Assembly (NCBI GenBank): GCA_958496175.1
Contig: OY292277.1
Span: 45,333,050 to 45,397,049 of the forward strand
Reading direction: 5' to 3'
DNA: 64,000 bases
Source: Sisyra terminalis
Taxonomy: Eukaryota; Arthropoda; Insecta; Neuroptera; Sisyridae
Every line of letters begins with the position of its first letter. Position 1 is the stretch's first letter. The notes below the pieces were generated by a model that did no database searches, had not been told where the DNA came from, and saw only the letters and a list, made by a program, of their open reading frames with translations. The position numbers and the translations under genes are program-made. Shown here one piece after another: positions 22,085-34,493 of this stretch.

Positions 22085-23058
22085 TAGACTGGGCCAAAAA
22101 AATCAACTATTTTTTTTTTTTGAAAAGTTTATCGAAAATATTGTTCAAGATGACAAAAAAAAAAAATATCGGGAAGTTTTGAGCCCTTAATATTAATATT
22201 AAGAGGTCTATCATTTCTAATTTCGATTTTTTATTTGTGCTTTCATTTTTGCGTCAATGCTGTGAAACTATCAAGATAAAAAAATTTATCTACACATATA
22301 ATTATAGAAAATTAAATTCCCTACAAAAAATGTTTCTTTGAAAATTTTTGCCAGACACGTCGTTTCTGAATAATCAAGCTTTAAACATTGATATCATTTT
22401 TAGATTTAACTTCTTTATTTTGAAATTTTGTCTCTAACAAACAAATAAATATATAGAAATTAACAATATAGATTCTTGAAGAGGATTTAATGCTCTACAA
22501 AAAAGGTTTCTTAACGTTTTTACATAAAATCACTTTTTCAAAAGTTATTCATAATTAAAGTTGAAAAAGAAATTAAATTATTGTTTTTTTTCGTTGTTGA
22601 ATCAATTTTGAAAGAGTGATTTTATGTAAAAACGTTAAGAGACCTTTTTTTTAGAGCATTAAATTCCCTTTAAGAATCTATATTGTTCAGTTCTATATAC
22701 TTATTTGTTCGTTACAAAATTCCAAAATAAAGAAGATAAATTTAAAAATTATATCAATGTTTAAGGCTTGATTATTCGGAAACGGCGTGTCTGGCAAAAA
22801 TTTTGAAAGAGACATTTTTTGTAGGGAATTTAATTTTCTATAAATATATGTGCAGATTATTTTATTTTATCTTGATAGTTTCACAGGATTGACGCAAAAA
22901 TCAAAGCACAAATAAAAAATCGAAATTAAAGATGATAGACTTCTGAATATTAATATTAAGGGCTCAAACCTTCCCGATATTTTTTTTTGTCACCTTAAAC
23001 AATATTTTCGTTATACTTTTCCAAAAAAAAAAATAGTCGATTTTTTTGGCCCAGTCTA
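22085..23058. mobile_element. large foldback element, about 974 bp
   Basis: Starts TAGACTGGGCCAAAAAAATC and ends with its reverse complement. The arms, about 480 bp each, pair throughout, including GAGCCCTTAATATTAATATT and CTGTGAAACTATCAAGAT. The left and right arms differ by substitutions and small indels. A related half-element lies at 31809-32103. No coding capacity. The target duplication is not resolvable: GATCAT precedes and GTGATT follows. Confidence 0.88.
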
Positions 23059-23069
23059 GTGATTATTAT

Positions 23070-23400
23070 GCTGCACTACAAAACACTTCCTTGTGGGTGA
23101 TCCAACCCTTAATTGATTTTTTCCTAATAATAATTATAAGCTTTTGGAGTAAATAATTAAAGAGTTAATGAGAAAAAAAGGCAAATAGAGGCGTTGGTAA
23201 GTCCAACTACTTTAAATTATTCTTTCGTTTTTTGAAAATTTTATACCATTTAGTGTGGTGTTTCCAAAAATGGAGTTAAGAAAGGGTTGGCAAAATTTTT
23301 TATGGGAAAAGATTTGGGATGTTTATTCGGCTGTGCCCTCTATATTTGCCCAGATTAAATGGATTTTTTTTTGCTTTTTCCCAGACTAGCGATAGACGTG
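23070..23400. other. non-coding stretch
   Basis: Sequence after the foldback. CACTTCCTTGTGGGTGATCCAACCCTTAA resembles the block just left of it (21685-21720), i.e. the foldback is inserted in a duplicated background. Confidence 0.4.
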
Positions 23401-24300
23401 GAAAAATCGATCATCAAAATTTGAAAACAATTTCGACAATATGAATCGAAACGAATCGCCGTTGCCGTTGATGGTTTCGATAATGATGGTCAAAAAAATT
23501 GAGAACACTCACAACAACCTACTTAATAATTAGGTGTACTACGTATGTATTTATGAATACATGAAAGTACCCAGTCGCATACATCGACAAATACCAATAA
23601 ATACATACACAACCTAGTCGGACCATCAACGTTTTCGAGATCGTGTCTCGGAAAAAGATGCTGCGTGCCTGTATCTCTTGCTCTACTACTGAAATAATTA
23701 CTTAAACTTTCATTCACGAAATGTCAAAAATTACCGTTGACACACAAATCTTTTTCAAATATCAATTCTTTTCCCATTCAAGATTAAATCTATCGAACTC
23801 ATTACATTTAATAATTTGCCTACTCACCATTGCAACAATGGACATTTTGAAATTCCCGCTTTATAAATATCCAGTACTTTTCTCCAAATCAACTAGATGC
23901 CAATGCACTAAATAAAAACCACAATCACTAAAATATACACTTTAGTAAAAAAATATTTCAATTGTTGCACAATATGAAAACTGTTAAGTATGTGTCCGAT
24001 TGTTGTGAGCACTTGTCGCGGTCGTTTGTTCAATGCTCTTTCGACACCTGTTGCGTTCGTTGAACGGCGCCGTCAAGTTTGAACTGCCAAGCAGAAAACA
24101 TTCTATAGTTGAAGACCCAACGCGATTGTTAGCGACGAAGATAAAACCAACGATAATTGAAATAGTATGAGAGAAAGAGTCGTAGAAAGAGCTAAGGAGG
24201 TCTTGTCTTCCACCAGTTCTTCGTGTTCCGTCTTTGATAGTGATACGCTGCATGGTATCTATCATGAAGATATGGGCATCTAGTGCCTTCCAAATCTATC
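23400..24300. other. GC-richer, CpG-containing patch; possible promoter or first-exon region
   Basis: Composition is less AT-rich than its surroundings, with clusters such as CTTGTCGCGGTCGTTTG and GTTGAACGGCGCCGTC. Short open frames on both strands (e.g. minus 23984-24265) show no known domain. No TATA box, initiator or splice pattern is strong enough to fix an orientation. Confidence 0.25.
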
Positions 24301-24446
24301 GTCATTATAATCAAAACTCATGTGACTATTGATGTATATGGGTAATTCTCATCAAATTCCGAAATTAGGTAGAAAAAAATGATGTTTTTTTTTATCGATT
24401 TTGTAGTATTTGTGTAACTAGATTTTATCATAATAGTAGTCCCTAA

Positions 24447-25464
24447 CAAGGGCGGATTTAGGATTTTTTTCTGGGGGGGCACAGTATCATCTTTCATTTG
24501 CAAGAGCGTGAAAGGGACCACAAATTTATAGTAATAAATTTTGAAGAAATCAGAGGTATAATGAAAATTTTTCAAGTGCATAAATGATATGAACCGTTTA
24601 TTTTGAAAGCGAATTAAGTCCATTTCAATAACAATCCTTATAGTGTTATCATTTTTAACCATAGCGACATAAGATACTACGGGGGAGGGAATAATTGGCG
24701 TTTTTGTTAACAACTAAAATGAAATCAGTAATTTGTCAAAACTTAACAGTTAAATAATAAACATACTTTGTTCTAGTTACAAGACGAAGAATCACCATAT
24801 AGACCGTCCTTGAAATGGGCTTACGCCTCTTTCAAAATAAACGAGTCATATATTAGATTTTCTAAGTGGTCTTCTTATATGGTTCCCTTTAGTCTACTAT
24901 TGTTTACTGGTAGCAATAGAGTCGCCACATTGGCCAAAATTTTGTTGGAGTTACTCAGTTATTGTCCTAAAAATTCTATTTTAGAAGGTTTGGACCTTAA
25001 TTTTTTGCGTTTTGGCCGCAATTTCCCAAATTTCGTAAGCCTACAACCGTATGGGCTGAAGTTGGTTGTAAAACTTTTTATAGTTGTTCCTAAATTTGAT
25101 CGACTATTATTTTTATGTCACTTCTTCATGTCAATTTCTTATTTAACATTTAGTCCAGATATTTAACGGAATTAATGTTTGGCATTCCCTCACCATTGAG
25201 CCATACGCTTGTCGTTTGGATATTTCTTCTATACGTGAATGTATCTAGTTTGGATTTTCATGGCTTTATCACGATATTCAGCGTTATTCAACGCACTTTT
25301 GTGAAATAGACTAGAGTTTCACTAATATTCTTTCTGTTACTTTATTCATATAATTTCACAACTTTAATAATTTGATTTGCTTCTAAGTATGTACTGTTGT
25401 GGAATCTCCACAGTACACAAAAATACCCTGGGGGGACACGTGCCTCCAACTAAATCCACCCTTG
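24447..25464. mobile_element. hAT-family element with 8-bp target-site duplication
   Basis: Ends: CAAGGGCGGATTTAGG at 24447 and CTAAATCCACCCTTG ending at 25464. Flanks: GTCCCTAA at 24439-24446 and 25465-25472. Terminal bases and 8-bp duplication fit hAT. A shorter relative lies at 58769-59008, sharing ATCATCTTT...GTGAAAGGGA and TTGATTTGCTTCTAAG. Internally there is an open 118-codon frame (24810-25166) with no hAT signature that I can see. Non-autonomous or decayed. Confidence 0.92.
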
Positions 25465-25499
25465 GTCCCTAATAAAAACTTATAATGGAGGAATTATAA

Positions 25500-25960
25500 G
25501 GATTATTTATGACTAGCTACTACCCGCAACTGCGTAGAATACGACATTTTTGAAGTTATACTTCTTAAATGACCTTATGAAAAAAATGTTAGCCTGAATT
25601 TTTAATAAAAATGTGACGTCATTGCTACAGTAGGAAGTTTCTGGCAAATGGTTAGCGAGAAACTTCAGACAGGTATAAACTGGCCAATTTTTGGGAGCCA
25701 TTTTCATAGTACTAAAACGACTTAAACCACTGAAACACTATTGATTTTCGATCGAGTCGACCTCAGTGCTTGCATATGTTTTTCATTTGTCAGTAAGGGG
25801 AACGAACCGGACTCTACCGTCCCAAACAATTCCGAACCAAATACTAAATTTAAAAAATACAGCCATTATAGCAGGCTAAAAGTCATTGTTACTTGTATTT
25901 TTTAATTTAAAACATAGATATCGTCAAATTTTACAGTCTAAACCATACCCATATTAATTC
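25500..25960. repeat. dispersed repeat starting CTAGCTACTACCCGC
   Basis: The motif TAGCTACTACCCGCAACTGC at about 25515 resembles CTAGTAGTTGCCCGTTGCAT at 47608. Both look like the conserved end of an insect interspersed repeat. The rest of the interval is non-coding. Confidence 0.4.
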
Positions 25961-27510
25961 GCAACTAGTAATTTCCTGTGAAATATTCATTGCTCAATAC
26001 TATTACAACTGATTAATGGTACAAATTGGCAATTGATTGAATAAAATCAAAATGACCTACCACACTCTCTTGATTCTGTGACTACCAGGAATTGCCTCAG
26101 TGACATTCCTTTGAAAAATGCCTAGGGAATGCACTCTTACATCCTAATTGCAAATTTTCTTCAATGAATATTCCGAACTATGTTTAATAACAAATCAGTC
26201 GACAATAATTAATAGTAAATCATACAATTAGTTTTAGGTTGAATTAATTTCCCTAAGAAATAAGTACTTAATTTTCCTAGGTGATCTTTAGGTATGGTTT
26301 TTATTAGCTTTTTTTAAATATTTTTTGAATGCTAAACGTTCTATGGTTATTCCAATAGAAAAATGGAAAAGATTCTATTTTATTAATCATAAATAAACCT
26401 ATTATTTGTGAAGCCATTTTAAAGCCATAACAGCAATCATTCGTTCAAATTTGAGACAATGATTGTATTTTACTCACACGTATGTGTTTACAATATTTGT
26501 TCTCTATCTTTGCCGACTTATATGCATATATATTACATTCGTTTGCCTATTATTATTATGAGAATTTAAATGCCTTTAAAAGAAATATTTTTCTTTTGAG
26601 ATTATTCAATTCAATATTTAAAATATTGTAAGAAAAATCGATTGATGCGTTAATTATCTTATCGCTTCCTATATTTCAATTAAAAATCAGTTTCAATACA
26701 TAGATATAAATGGGTAAATAAAATGTACAATTACCATTGTAATAATATAATATTTTAGACGTTGCTATTTTGGATTGTTTATACATATCTGTATATTATA
26801 TTTTATGTAACGATCTACATCTATAAGGTAAATAGTTTCGATATGTATTTTTCGAATATGTGACCCATGCTGTATAAACGATTAATTCATATAATATGTA
26901 TTATACATTTTGTATAAGTAGCTAGCCAAATGTGTATACATATTATACAGAATTTACAAACAGTAAATTATGTATAATGTATACATACAGTATTAATGTA
27001 TAAATGTATCAATATATGCAATCACTATGTATAAATATAATTTTTAGTACATCGCTATTAAGGATTGTTTATACGTATCTATACATGATATTTTATGGCA
27101 AGAATCTACTTCTATATGCTAAAGGTTTTTAATAAGTATTTTTCAAACATGTCACCCAATGTGTTAATTTGGTTAATCGGTTAATTCATGTAATTTGTAA
27201 TATACATTTTGTACAAGTAACCAAATTTGTAAACGTATAGTGTATATGCATAAATAGCCAATTTAATCTTATATATTAAAACCAGTAACTTTCCGTGAAA
27301 TATTCACAGCCCAACACTGACACAACTGACAAAAGGCTAAAATTAGAAATTGAATGAATTCAAAATTACAGTTCAAACTAATGACATGATAGTTCAAATT
27401 TAAGACAATAATTATTATGTTGATATTCCACTCATATGGATGTGTTTAAAACTTTATGTTCTTTATCCTTGTCTTTGCCGCAATACATACGTTTTTTTAT
27501 TATGTATTTT
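25960..27510. repeat. diverged direct repeats, AT-rich
   Basis: Pairs seen by eye: CTGTGAAATATTCA... at about 25975 and CCGTGAAATATTCA... at 27291; AAATTTGAGACAATGATTGT at 26445 and AAATTTAAGACAATAATTAT at 27399; GGATTGTTTATACATATCTG at 26772 and GGATTGTTTATACGTATCTA at 27061, the latter pair including TGTGACCCA/TGTCACCCA. The region is rich in TATACAT steps. It looks like old rearranged duplication of a repeat, without genes. Confidence 0.6.
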
Positions 27511-27699
27511 GATAATAAAACCAAATTATTTTTATAATTGCATCATATTCATATTTTAGTTATCACAAACCACTTATAATTGGTATGCCAGTTTCAGTAC
27601 TAGTGGAAGAGGCTACGACACTGAAATGAAAACATCTTTTTAAATATACCAAAGAGGTATAACTTTTTACGCGTATACATAAGAATACATACTGTTTTT

Positions 27700-27800
27700 A
27701 TTTGTGTCAAATTTGTAGTATTTGTATTATTAGACTTTATCAATATAGTGGTCCCCAAAATAAACTTATTTTAAACGAATTATAAGGATGATTTATAACT
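27700..27800. repeat. paralogous empty site of the 24447-25464 hAT insertion
   Basis: TTTGTAGTATTTGTATTATTAGACTTTATCA.. runs through GTCCCCAA straight into the counterpart of AACTTA...GAATTATAAGGATGATTTAT, the right flank of the hAT element at 25473-25510. The two flanks are joined here without the element. Confidence 0.8.
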
Positions 27801-30230
27801 TTGAAAGTGAGGTAATAGTTTTTATAGGCCATAACGTCATCGAATAGGGTCTGTTTTTCTTTTATATATATAGGTAGACCAGAAAGTTTGGGTCTTAACA
27901 GTATTATTGTTACGTTAGTATAATATTACTCTGAAAAGTGTTATTTGTTGTCCTTTACCGCCAAAATGAACTACTTATTTCTCTGCATTGAACTTATAGC
28001 AATAGTTTTCACTAAAGTCAATATCAATGATGTTCTCATCTTCAAACAGGAAAAAACAGTAAATTTAAGGATTAAATAAGCAAAGAAATAAAAAAAAGTC
28101 ATGATAAACTAGCTTAAAAGGCAATACCTAATATATCGTCATTCCCTCGTTTCAATTTGAAATGAGGGAATGACGAAGAGAAGTATAACTTAAAAAATTT
28201 TGGTATATAAACTTTTGTTACATCTGAATTTTTGTGTAAGTTTACTGTCCCTGACAATCTACTTTTACTGTGCAATTATTATTAAGATATAGTAAATACC
28301 ACTATTTTGTTTCAATGTGAGGAAATAATTGAAAATGTAATCTTGAAATAATATTCATATTTTTAATTTTGGATAAATACTTTAACACGTGTAAGATGAC
28401 CTAAATATAATAATAATAATAAAACGATTTCCTACAATTAATTAACACGTGTAAGTTTACAAATTTAAAATTTTGTTTACTTATCTTAACATTTTTGTTT
28501 GACTTAAAAGTTCCTTCTTGTGTGTACCACAATATTTTACCTTTTAACTTTTGCTACTCATTTCCCTTTCTTTTATTTTTATTTTTTGATTTCATTATGG
28601 AGGTGCCCTTTTAAGGGGGAGAAATTCAAAAACTCCCTCTGTTATTGTTAAAAAAAAAACAAATAAATAAAATGTAAATAAATAAATGTAATCGATTGAT
28701 TAAATTCCCAAACAATTTTTTGGAAAACTTTTGGATTTAGAACTTCAAAAATTTCTAATCTCAAGTTTAGGACATAGTGAGGGAATGATTTTCAGGATAT
28801 TATATATTTATTATTCTATAGAGATATTCATATGGTTCAAACATTATAACCAACACCATTGGCCCAAGTATGTAATGTACTTCCCAAGAAAAAAAAATAC
28901 CATCATAGATTGCTTAGATTTTTGTAAAAACTTACCCATATATTTCTGGTCTATTTTCAAAAGCAGCAATACCACGGCACAATTAATTGAAAATTTTCGG
29001 TTCATTTCTTTAGAATTTATCACTTAATTGTCACTAACGATATTAAAACAATAGAACTCAGATTTCAATTAAACAAATGAGTTTAATAGTTTGTCACCAG
29101 ATGGAGCTGCGTTTTAATTGTTTTTCCGTAGAAAGATTTAAGGAACAAATTTCAAAAAACGCTAACTTAATTACAAATGGTTTGAAATCCCATTTTCCCC
29201 CTAATCTACAGAATACTTATGGACAAGTAAGTTCTTGGCTATAAATAGTTAATACAATAACTCGTTTCATCTGTCTTCAAGCCATTGAGCTTATATTTAA
29301 ACAATATTAAAACATCAATCATTTATATTGCACATATTATACTATGCTTTTAATAATTGCATGCGCTTCTATTGCATCTGCACACATATTTCTTTTCTTT
29401 TTTGAGCTCCTCTTACTAATTTCGCTATTGAAGAACCTCTCTTTACTATTATCATTATAATTACATTTGTCGACCGATGAGAAGACAACAATGCGCTTTG
29501 CTTATGCGTCAGCAATGCAAAATACAAAAAAAAAAAAAGATGACGCAGTTTATTATTACTACTCTAATTATGATTGAAATTTAAAATAAGTGATCTACTT
29601 TTGCATTGACGAAATACAACGATATTAACAAAAAATTACCAGGAAATTTCAGTTGATTCCCAAATGAAAAGTAAGTGGTCTTCTTTTATTATTTAAATGA
29701 ACAAGAAATTAAATGAAACGAATTAAATTTGAATGATGTTTTCTTTTCGCGTCTCACGTTTGTGGAAGTAAGTAAATCTTTTTAAATTTGTACTTAGTTA
29801 ACAATGGATGGTGCAGTGAACACGATAAAGGTGGTGCGATGGAACTCGGAAGTAATTTAAGACAATGCAAGCGAGAAGGTTAATAATTTTTCTTGCATCT
29901 GTTGCCGAATGCATTTCTATGAAAAATAAGAGTTTGCCTTTTTTTTCGCTGGAAATTGAATTGGGTTGGAGTTGAGGTTTTTACTTCGTGAATGTAGAGA
30001 AAGCTACTCGTAGGTAGGTATACTGTTGTAGACAGGGAGCCGGTAAATAATGATTTCCTTGTTTTCTATAGTAAATAATAATTAAGATTGAGTATACATA
30101 AAATGGATCCAAATTTTGAAAAATGATATTAAAATTGGTGTTAACAAGTGTGATTAAGAATTTGAAACTAGTTGGGATAATTTTTAACAATCAAAAACTA
30201 TGTTTTTGGGGCAGTTTATTGTAGAATATG
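27800..30230. other. long non-coding stretch
   Basis: No coding sequence recognised. It contains the perfect hairpin at 28136-28176, a repeated TTAACACGTGTAAG (28382 and 28442), a short A-rich-tailed segment near 28600-28690 that may be a LINE tail, and a GC-richer bit at 29750-29880 with short ATG frame MDGAVNTIKV that stops after 18 codons. Confidence 0.4.
28136..28176. repeat. near-perfect 20-bp-arm hairpin
   Basis: TCGTCATTCCCTCGTTTCAA pairs with its reverse complement immediately downstream (one bulge). Likely the remnant of a foldback element. Confidence 0.7.
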
Positions 30231-30990
30231 TACAGTCCCTGACCGTATTATTAGATGAACTTATAATTTTATACAAAATGTACATATTCTACTAAATTAA
30301 ATTTAATATCGTTTAGTTTTTACATTATAAAAAGTTGCGTTGATTTTTAAGAAATATATTTTCTGGATAAGGGTAATAGGCGAGCTTAATATTTTATACA
30401 AAATGTACATATCTTACTAAATTAAATTTAATATTAATTACTTTTTACAATATAAAAAGTTTCATTCGTTTTTAAGAAATATATTTTCTGGATAAGGGTA
30501 AAATCATGTTTATTATCTCTATTACCTTACTTTAGGATAATAGCCTTGATTTGAAACCCATTGAAAATATGTGGAAATTGCTCAAGAAAAAAGTTGCCAA
30601 TGAGGTGGTCACAACAAAGAAATAGCCCTTAGAAAAAATATTCACATAAGAAATCATCATTCACAAATACAGCAGACGGTATTGTCCTACATAGACAACA
30701 TATTGCGCAGAATGGGAACTTAAATATCAGTAAACGAGTTTTCAATTAACTATTAGACAATTCAGCTCGCCATAATTAAGAAGATGCTTAATTAATTTGA
30801 TGGTAAAAATTTACTTTTTATTAAATTTGATTTTTGGTCACACTAGTTGGTAATAAGCGTAATAAATAAAATTTGTGTAAGAAAATTATACCCAATAAAA
30901 AATATGGACCCAAAATAAAATAGATCTTATTTTTATTTCAGGTTCTATACAAAACCTAAAGCGCATTTATTAATATGGCCAGGGACTGTT
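30231..30990 (+). mobile_element. deleted Tc1-like transposon with terminal inverted repeats
   Basis: Left end TA then CAGTCCCTGACCGTATTATT (30233); right end TAATATGGCCAGGGACTG ends at 30988, followed by TT (expected TA). Inside the left end a block of about 115 bp (ATACAAAATGTACAT...TTCTGGATAAGGGTAA) is duplicated in tandem (30272-30386 and 30393-30504). Only a C-terminal transposase scrap remains, so the copy could move only in trans. Confidence 0.82.
30536..30720 (+). pseudogene. Tc1 transposase C-terminal fragment
   Basis: Reads DNSLDLKPIENMWKLLKKKVA, then a stop and degenerate sequence ending KYSRRYCPT. The block corresponds to GNSPDLNPIENxWxxLKxxV, which carries the last acidic residue (E) of the Tc1 DD34E triad and the helices behind it. 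The upstream two thirds of the gene are deleted. Confidence 0.8.
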
Positions 30991-30999
30991 TACAAATAG

Positions 31000-31595
31000 T
31001 ATGCAAAATGAGATACGTAATAGGCACCGATTAAGTGCATTCGTTAACAAAATCGAAAGAAAAATAATTATGGTTCTTAAATAACAAAGTAATAATTCAT
31101 TAGAAATCAGAGAAATAAACGGAGGTAAAGTATTCCCAAAGATCATATATGTACCTAGGAACATTAGGGATTAACATCGGAGGATGCAATGGTAAATTAT
31201 AAAAATCAAAAGGCAGATAGCAATAGCTAGAAAAACGATGGCGAAACCAAGAAAAATTTGGAAAAGTACATTCATCTGGAAAAAAATTAAAGAAAAACTA
31301 TCAAATGCACTGATTTTTCCAATTGTATCATACTTCTGTATTAGGGATTGCAATATCGGACCAAAATTTCAATACCGGTAATCAGTATTTGTTGATCTTA
31401 ATTCCGAAATCCCGGTTTTCATGCCGATAGTAGAAATTTTAGAAAAATGAAGAAAATAGAGAAGATTCTTTGTTTTATTTAACAGTTATTAGAGAGAGAG
31501 AGAGAGAAAATATCACAAAAAATAATTAGTAACTTATAAATAATTACAGTTTATTACGGATCATAGAAAAGTAAAGGAATAACAAACATTCAATT
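31000..31595. other. non-coding stretch with a GA microsatellite
   Basis: (GA)n at about 31491-31507; nothing else supported. Confidence 0.5.
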
Positions 31596-31598
31596 ATT

Positions 31599-31808
31599 AC
31601 GGGCCACTGAACCTGATTTTTCCATAAAATTCGCGTTTTTTTGCATTTATCTCATAAATAACAAGAGCTACGGAAAAAATATAAATGAAAAACTTGTAGA
31701 GAATTTGATTTCCTACAAAAAAGTTCCTGTAGACCAAATCGCGAAGATCAATATTAAACGAGATATTAAGCCTTGAATTTTATGGAAAAATCAGGTTCAG
31801 TGGCCCGT
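31599..31808. mobile_element. small foldback element
   Basis: ACGGGCCACTGAACCTGATT at the left and its reverse complement at the right, arms of about 34 bp plus weaker pairing inside. It abuts a half-copy of the 22085 foldback family. Confidence 0.75.
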
Positions 31809-32103
31809 ACTACCTCACCGGTGTGAGTTACGACTTTGTCGCAATGGGCACTTTTGTAGAGCGTTTAGTTCTGAGAAAAAACCATCTTCGGTAAAAGCGA
31901 TCCCATGAAATGCCGCTAAGATATAGAAATTTAAAAATAAAAAATCAGAGTTTTCGTGTATTTTCAATGGGAAATCTTAACACGTCTTGGTCGAGGACTT
32001 AAAATTAATATTAAGGGCTCAAACTTTCAGGGATTTTTTTTTTGGTATTTCCAACAAAATTTCACGATGGGACCAAAAAAAAACAAAAAAAAAATCACCC
32101 TAA
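31809..32103. mobile_element. one-armed relative of the 22085-23058 foldback family
   Basis: AATATTAAGGGCTCAAACTTTC, GATTTTTTTTTTGGTATTTCC and GGGACCAAAAAAAA...TCACCCTAA give the same layout as the right arm of the larger element, without a partner arm. Confidence 0.5.
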
Positions 32104-32104
32104 T

Positions 32105-34240
32105 GTATATAGTATAAAGTATAAACACATAAATATAACTCATATTTTATTTTTATTTAACACCCATATTTCATACACATGAAAGAAGGATTTTATGCAA
32201 AAAATTAAGATCGCATGGATAACCCGGATTTGATTTCAATGAAGCAACAATGAGTTATGCTAATCACCACCAAATTTCTTGCTTCCAAAAGGACTAAGAT
32301 TGAGTCCTTAAAATAATTTTTTTGGTTTTTAAAATGGCAAGAAAGTCTTTATAGAAACTTAAAATCCATTGGAGATTTACTTAGGCTAAACAATTTTTTA
32401 TTTAAATAAATTTTGCGTACTTGAGTGGATTTTATTGCCCTTTTTTTCAATCTTTATTCAAATAAATCTAATTTTAATGTATGTTTTTCATCAAAGTTAA
32501 TTTTTTTTTTACCATCCTGGTTTCACTAAATTAAAGCTCCTTTCCTTGTCTTTGAAAATTTTGAATTGCAAACTTTCCTACAAATGACTATGATGTGACT
32601 ATAATAAAAATTTACAGAAAAATAAAAAGAATTACAATATGCCGCTAATTATAATACTTTTTTCTGGCATTGTGGCAAAAAGAAATTCCTTTTAAAAAGC
32701 AAACTTTCCATCTAAAACTTCTCACAATTTCGATTCAAACACGTGAAAGATGTCAAAGAGATGCAACAATGGCAAAACCTCTGTATTATTGTCTGTTATA
32801 TTTACAACCATCCATCAACATAATATATGTCATATTTTAATAACCATGTCTTTAAGAAAGGTCTAGTAAAGTTAAAAATTTAGCACATTCCACTTTAGAA
32901 AACAATTACCTACAAAAAAACAAGCAAACCGATTCTATTATTCTTTTAAGAAATATTTCCTTTCCCACTTTTAAATCTAAAACATTTAATTTATCAAAGA
33001 ATTGTAGCCAAAACTGTGCTTTGATTGAAGTTATCATCTTTATTAGGTAACGGTAACAATCGAAGTGCATTGTTGAAACAAATATCACAATTGAGACTTT
33101 TATTGACTGCATTTTTTATATTTATGGTCCAAATTAATGTCTAGAGAGGAAAAAAAAATGGAAAAAACCCATCAACTTCAACGGCCATTTTACTATTAGA
33201 TAATTTATTAAAACCTGCATTAAATTTTATTGATTTCTCAAGCGGTTTTTTTTTTAACCAAATCGTAAAAATAACAAAAACCTTTTATTATTTAAAACAA
33301 TTTCATCTACTTAGAGATTAATAACAATAAAATGGTATTAAAAGAAGGTAATAAACCGGCTTTCTAGCCGATTTAAATATTCTTAATTGTTAGCCTGATT
33401 TTTTTTATATTAAATACCAGCATCCAATTATGATAATTTTTTTATTAACAATATAGAAAAGTCTACGTTTTTTCTTAGATTCAAATGAATGGGGGACTCG
33501 AAGAATATATTGTGGCTCTTTCGATTGTTTCAGCCATTTGTTTGTTATTCCCACAGCTAATTTGATCTTCAGTCGACGACCCAGAAATGTTAATCGCATT
33601 GACATTGCACGTGCCCTTTTGTATTTTTAAATTATAATAATTTCTCCTTGATATTTATTTGTATTTATTAAGTATATTGTGTTCCGAATATGGGTTTATT
33701 CAATGCTGCAAAAATGTTGTCGTTGTGAATTGGGTTAAAGATATGTAGCTATTGGAAAAATGGACATTAACACATGCATTTGTATTGATAAATTATAAAT
33801 GATTCATATTGGGAATATTGGAAAAAGACTTGGAAAAAAAAAAGAAAAATTGGGCTGAAAACAAAATTTTTCATCCTAGAATTTTCTCCCTTTCTTAATA
33901 GTATATTGGCCGAAAAATAGGCAAAAAGATTTGCTATTTATATATCTGGCAAAATAATGGTCCAACAAAAAATTAAGCTCAGAAAATCACGATAAGGTCC
34001 CAGAATCATCGGAAAATCCAATAAATTTCCGTTCGCCGACTATTGCTTCAATCATTTGATTGGACTTCAGGACCGTTTCGGTCCAATACTAGAATTGGAA
34101 GATAATAATAGAATAACAATTGGGGAAAATAACTTTATTTTGGAAAAAAAAATCCGAATTAATGGAAAGTCAATTTTTTGTTGGAGTAGTTTTTCTATTA
34201 GATTTAAAGGCTTATAGTTCTACATCCTAAATTTTTACCC
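32105..34240. other. long non-coding stretch
   Basis: AT-rich, short frames only. Nothing recognised. Confidence 0.4.
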
Positions 34241-34493
34241 CTTTTTTGGAAAGTAGTTCTTCAAATTCGGATAGTGCATTCCTTATTTCAATTAATCTAG
34301 GATCTCAATTCGTCTTCTACCTTTTATCGTCTCTTTTTCCTCTTTTTCGAGCCAGGTTTGTTCTATTATTATAGGAACCAACAATTAATCTTTACCTAAT
34401 AATCAATTAATACAAGTTCATTCTATCAACTATATAGCCAATGGAAATCCCCAAAAAAATCATACTTTCAAATTGTAAGCTATGATCAAAATA

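Noticed and set aside
24318..24713. 131-codon minus-strand frame
   Set aside because: Crosses the border of the hAT insertion and its target duplication, so it cannot be one gene.
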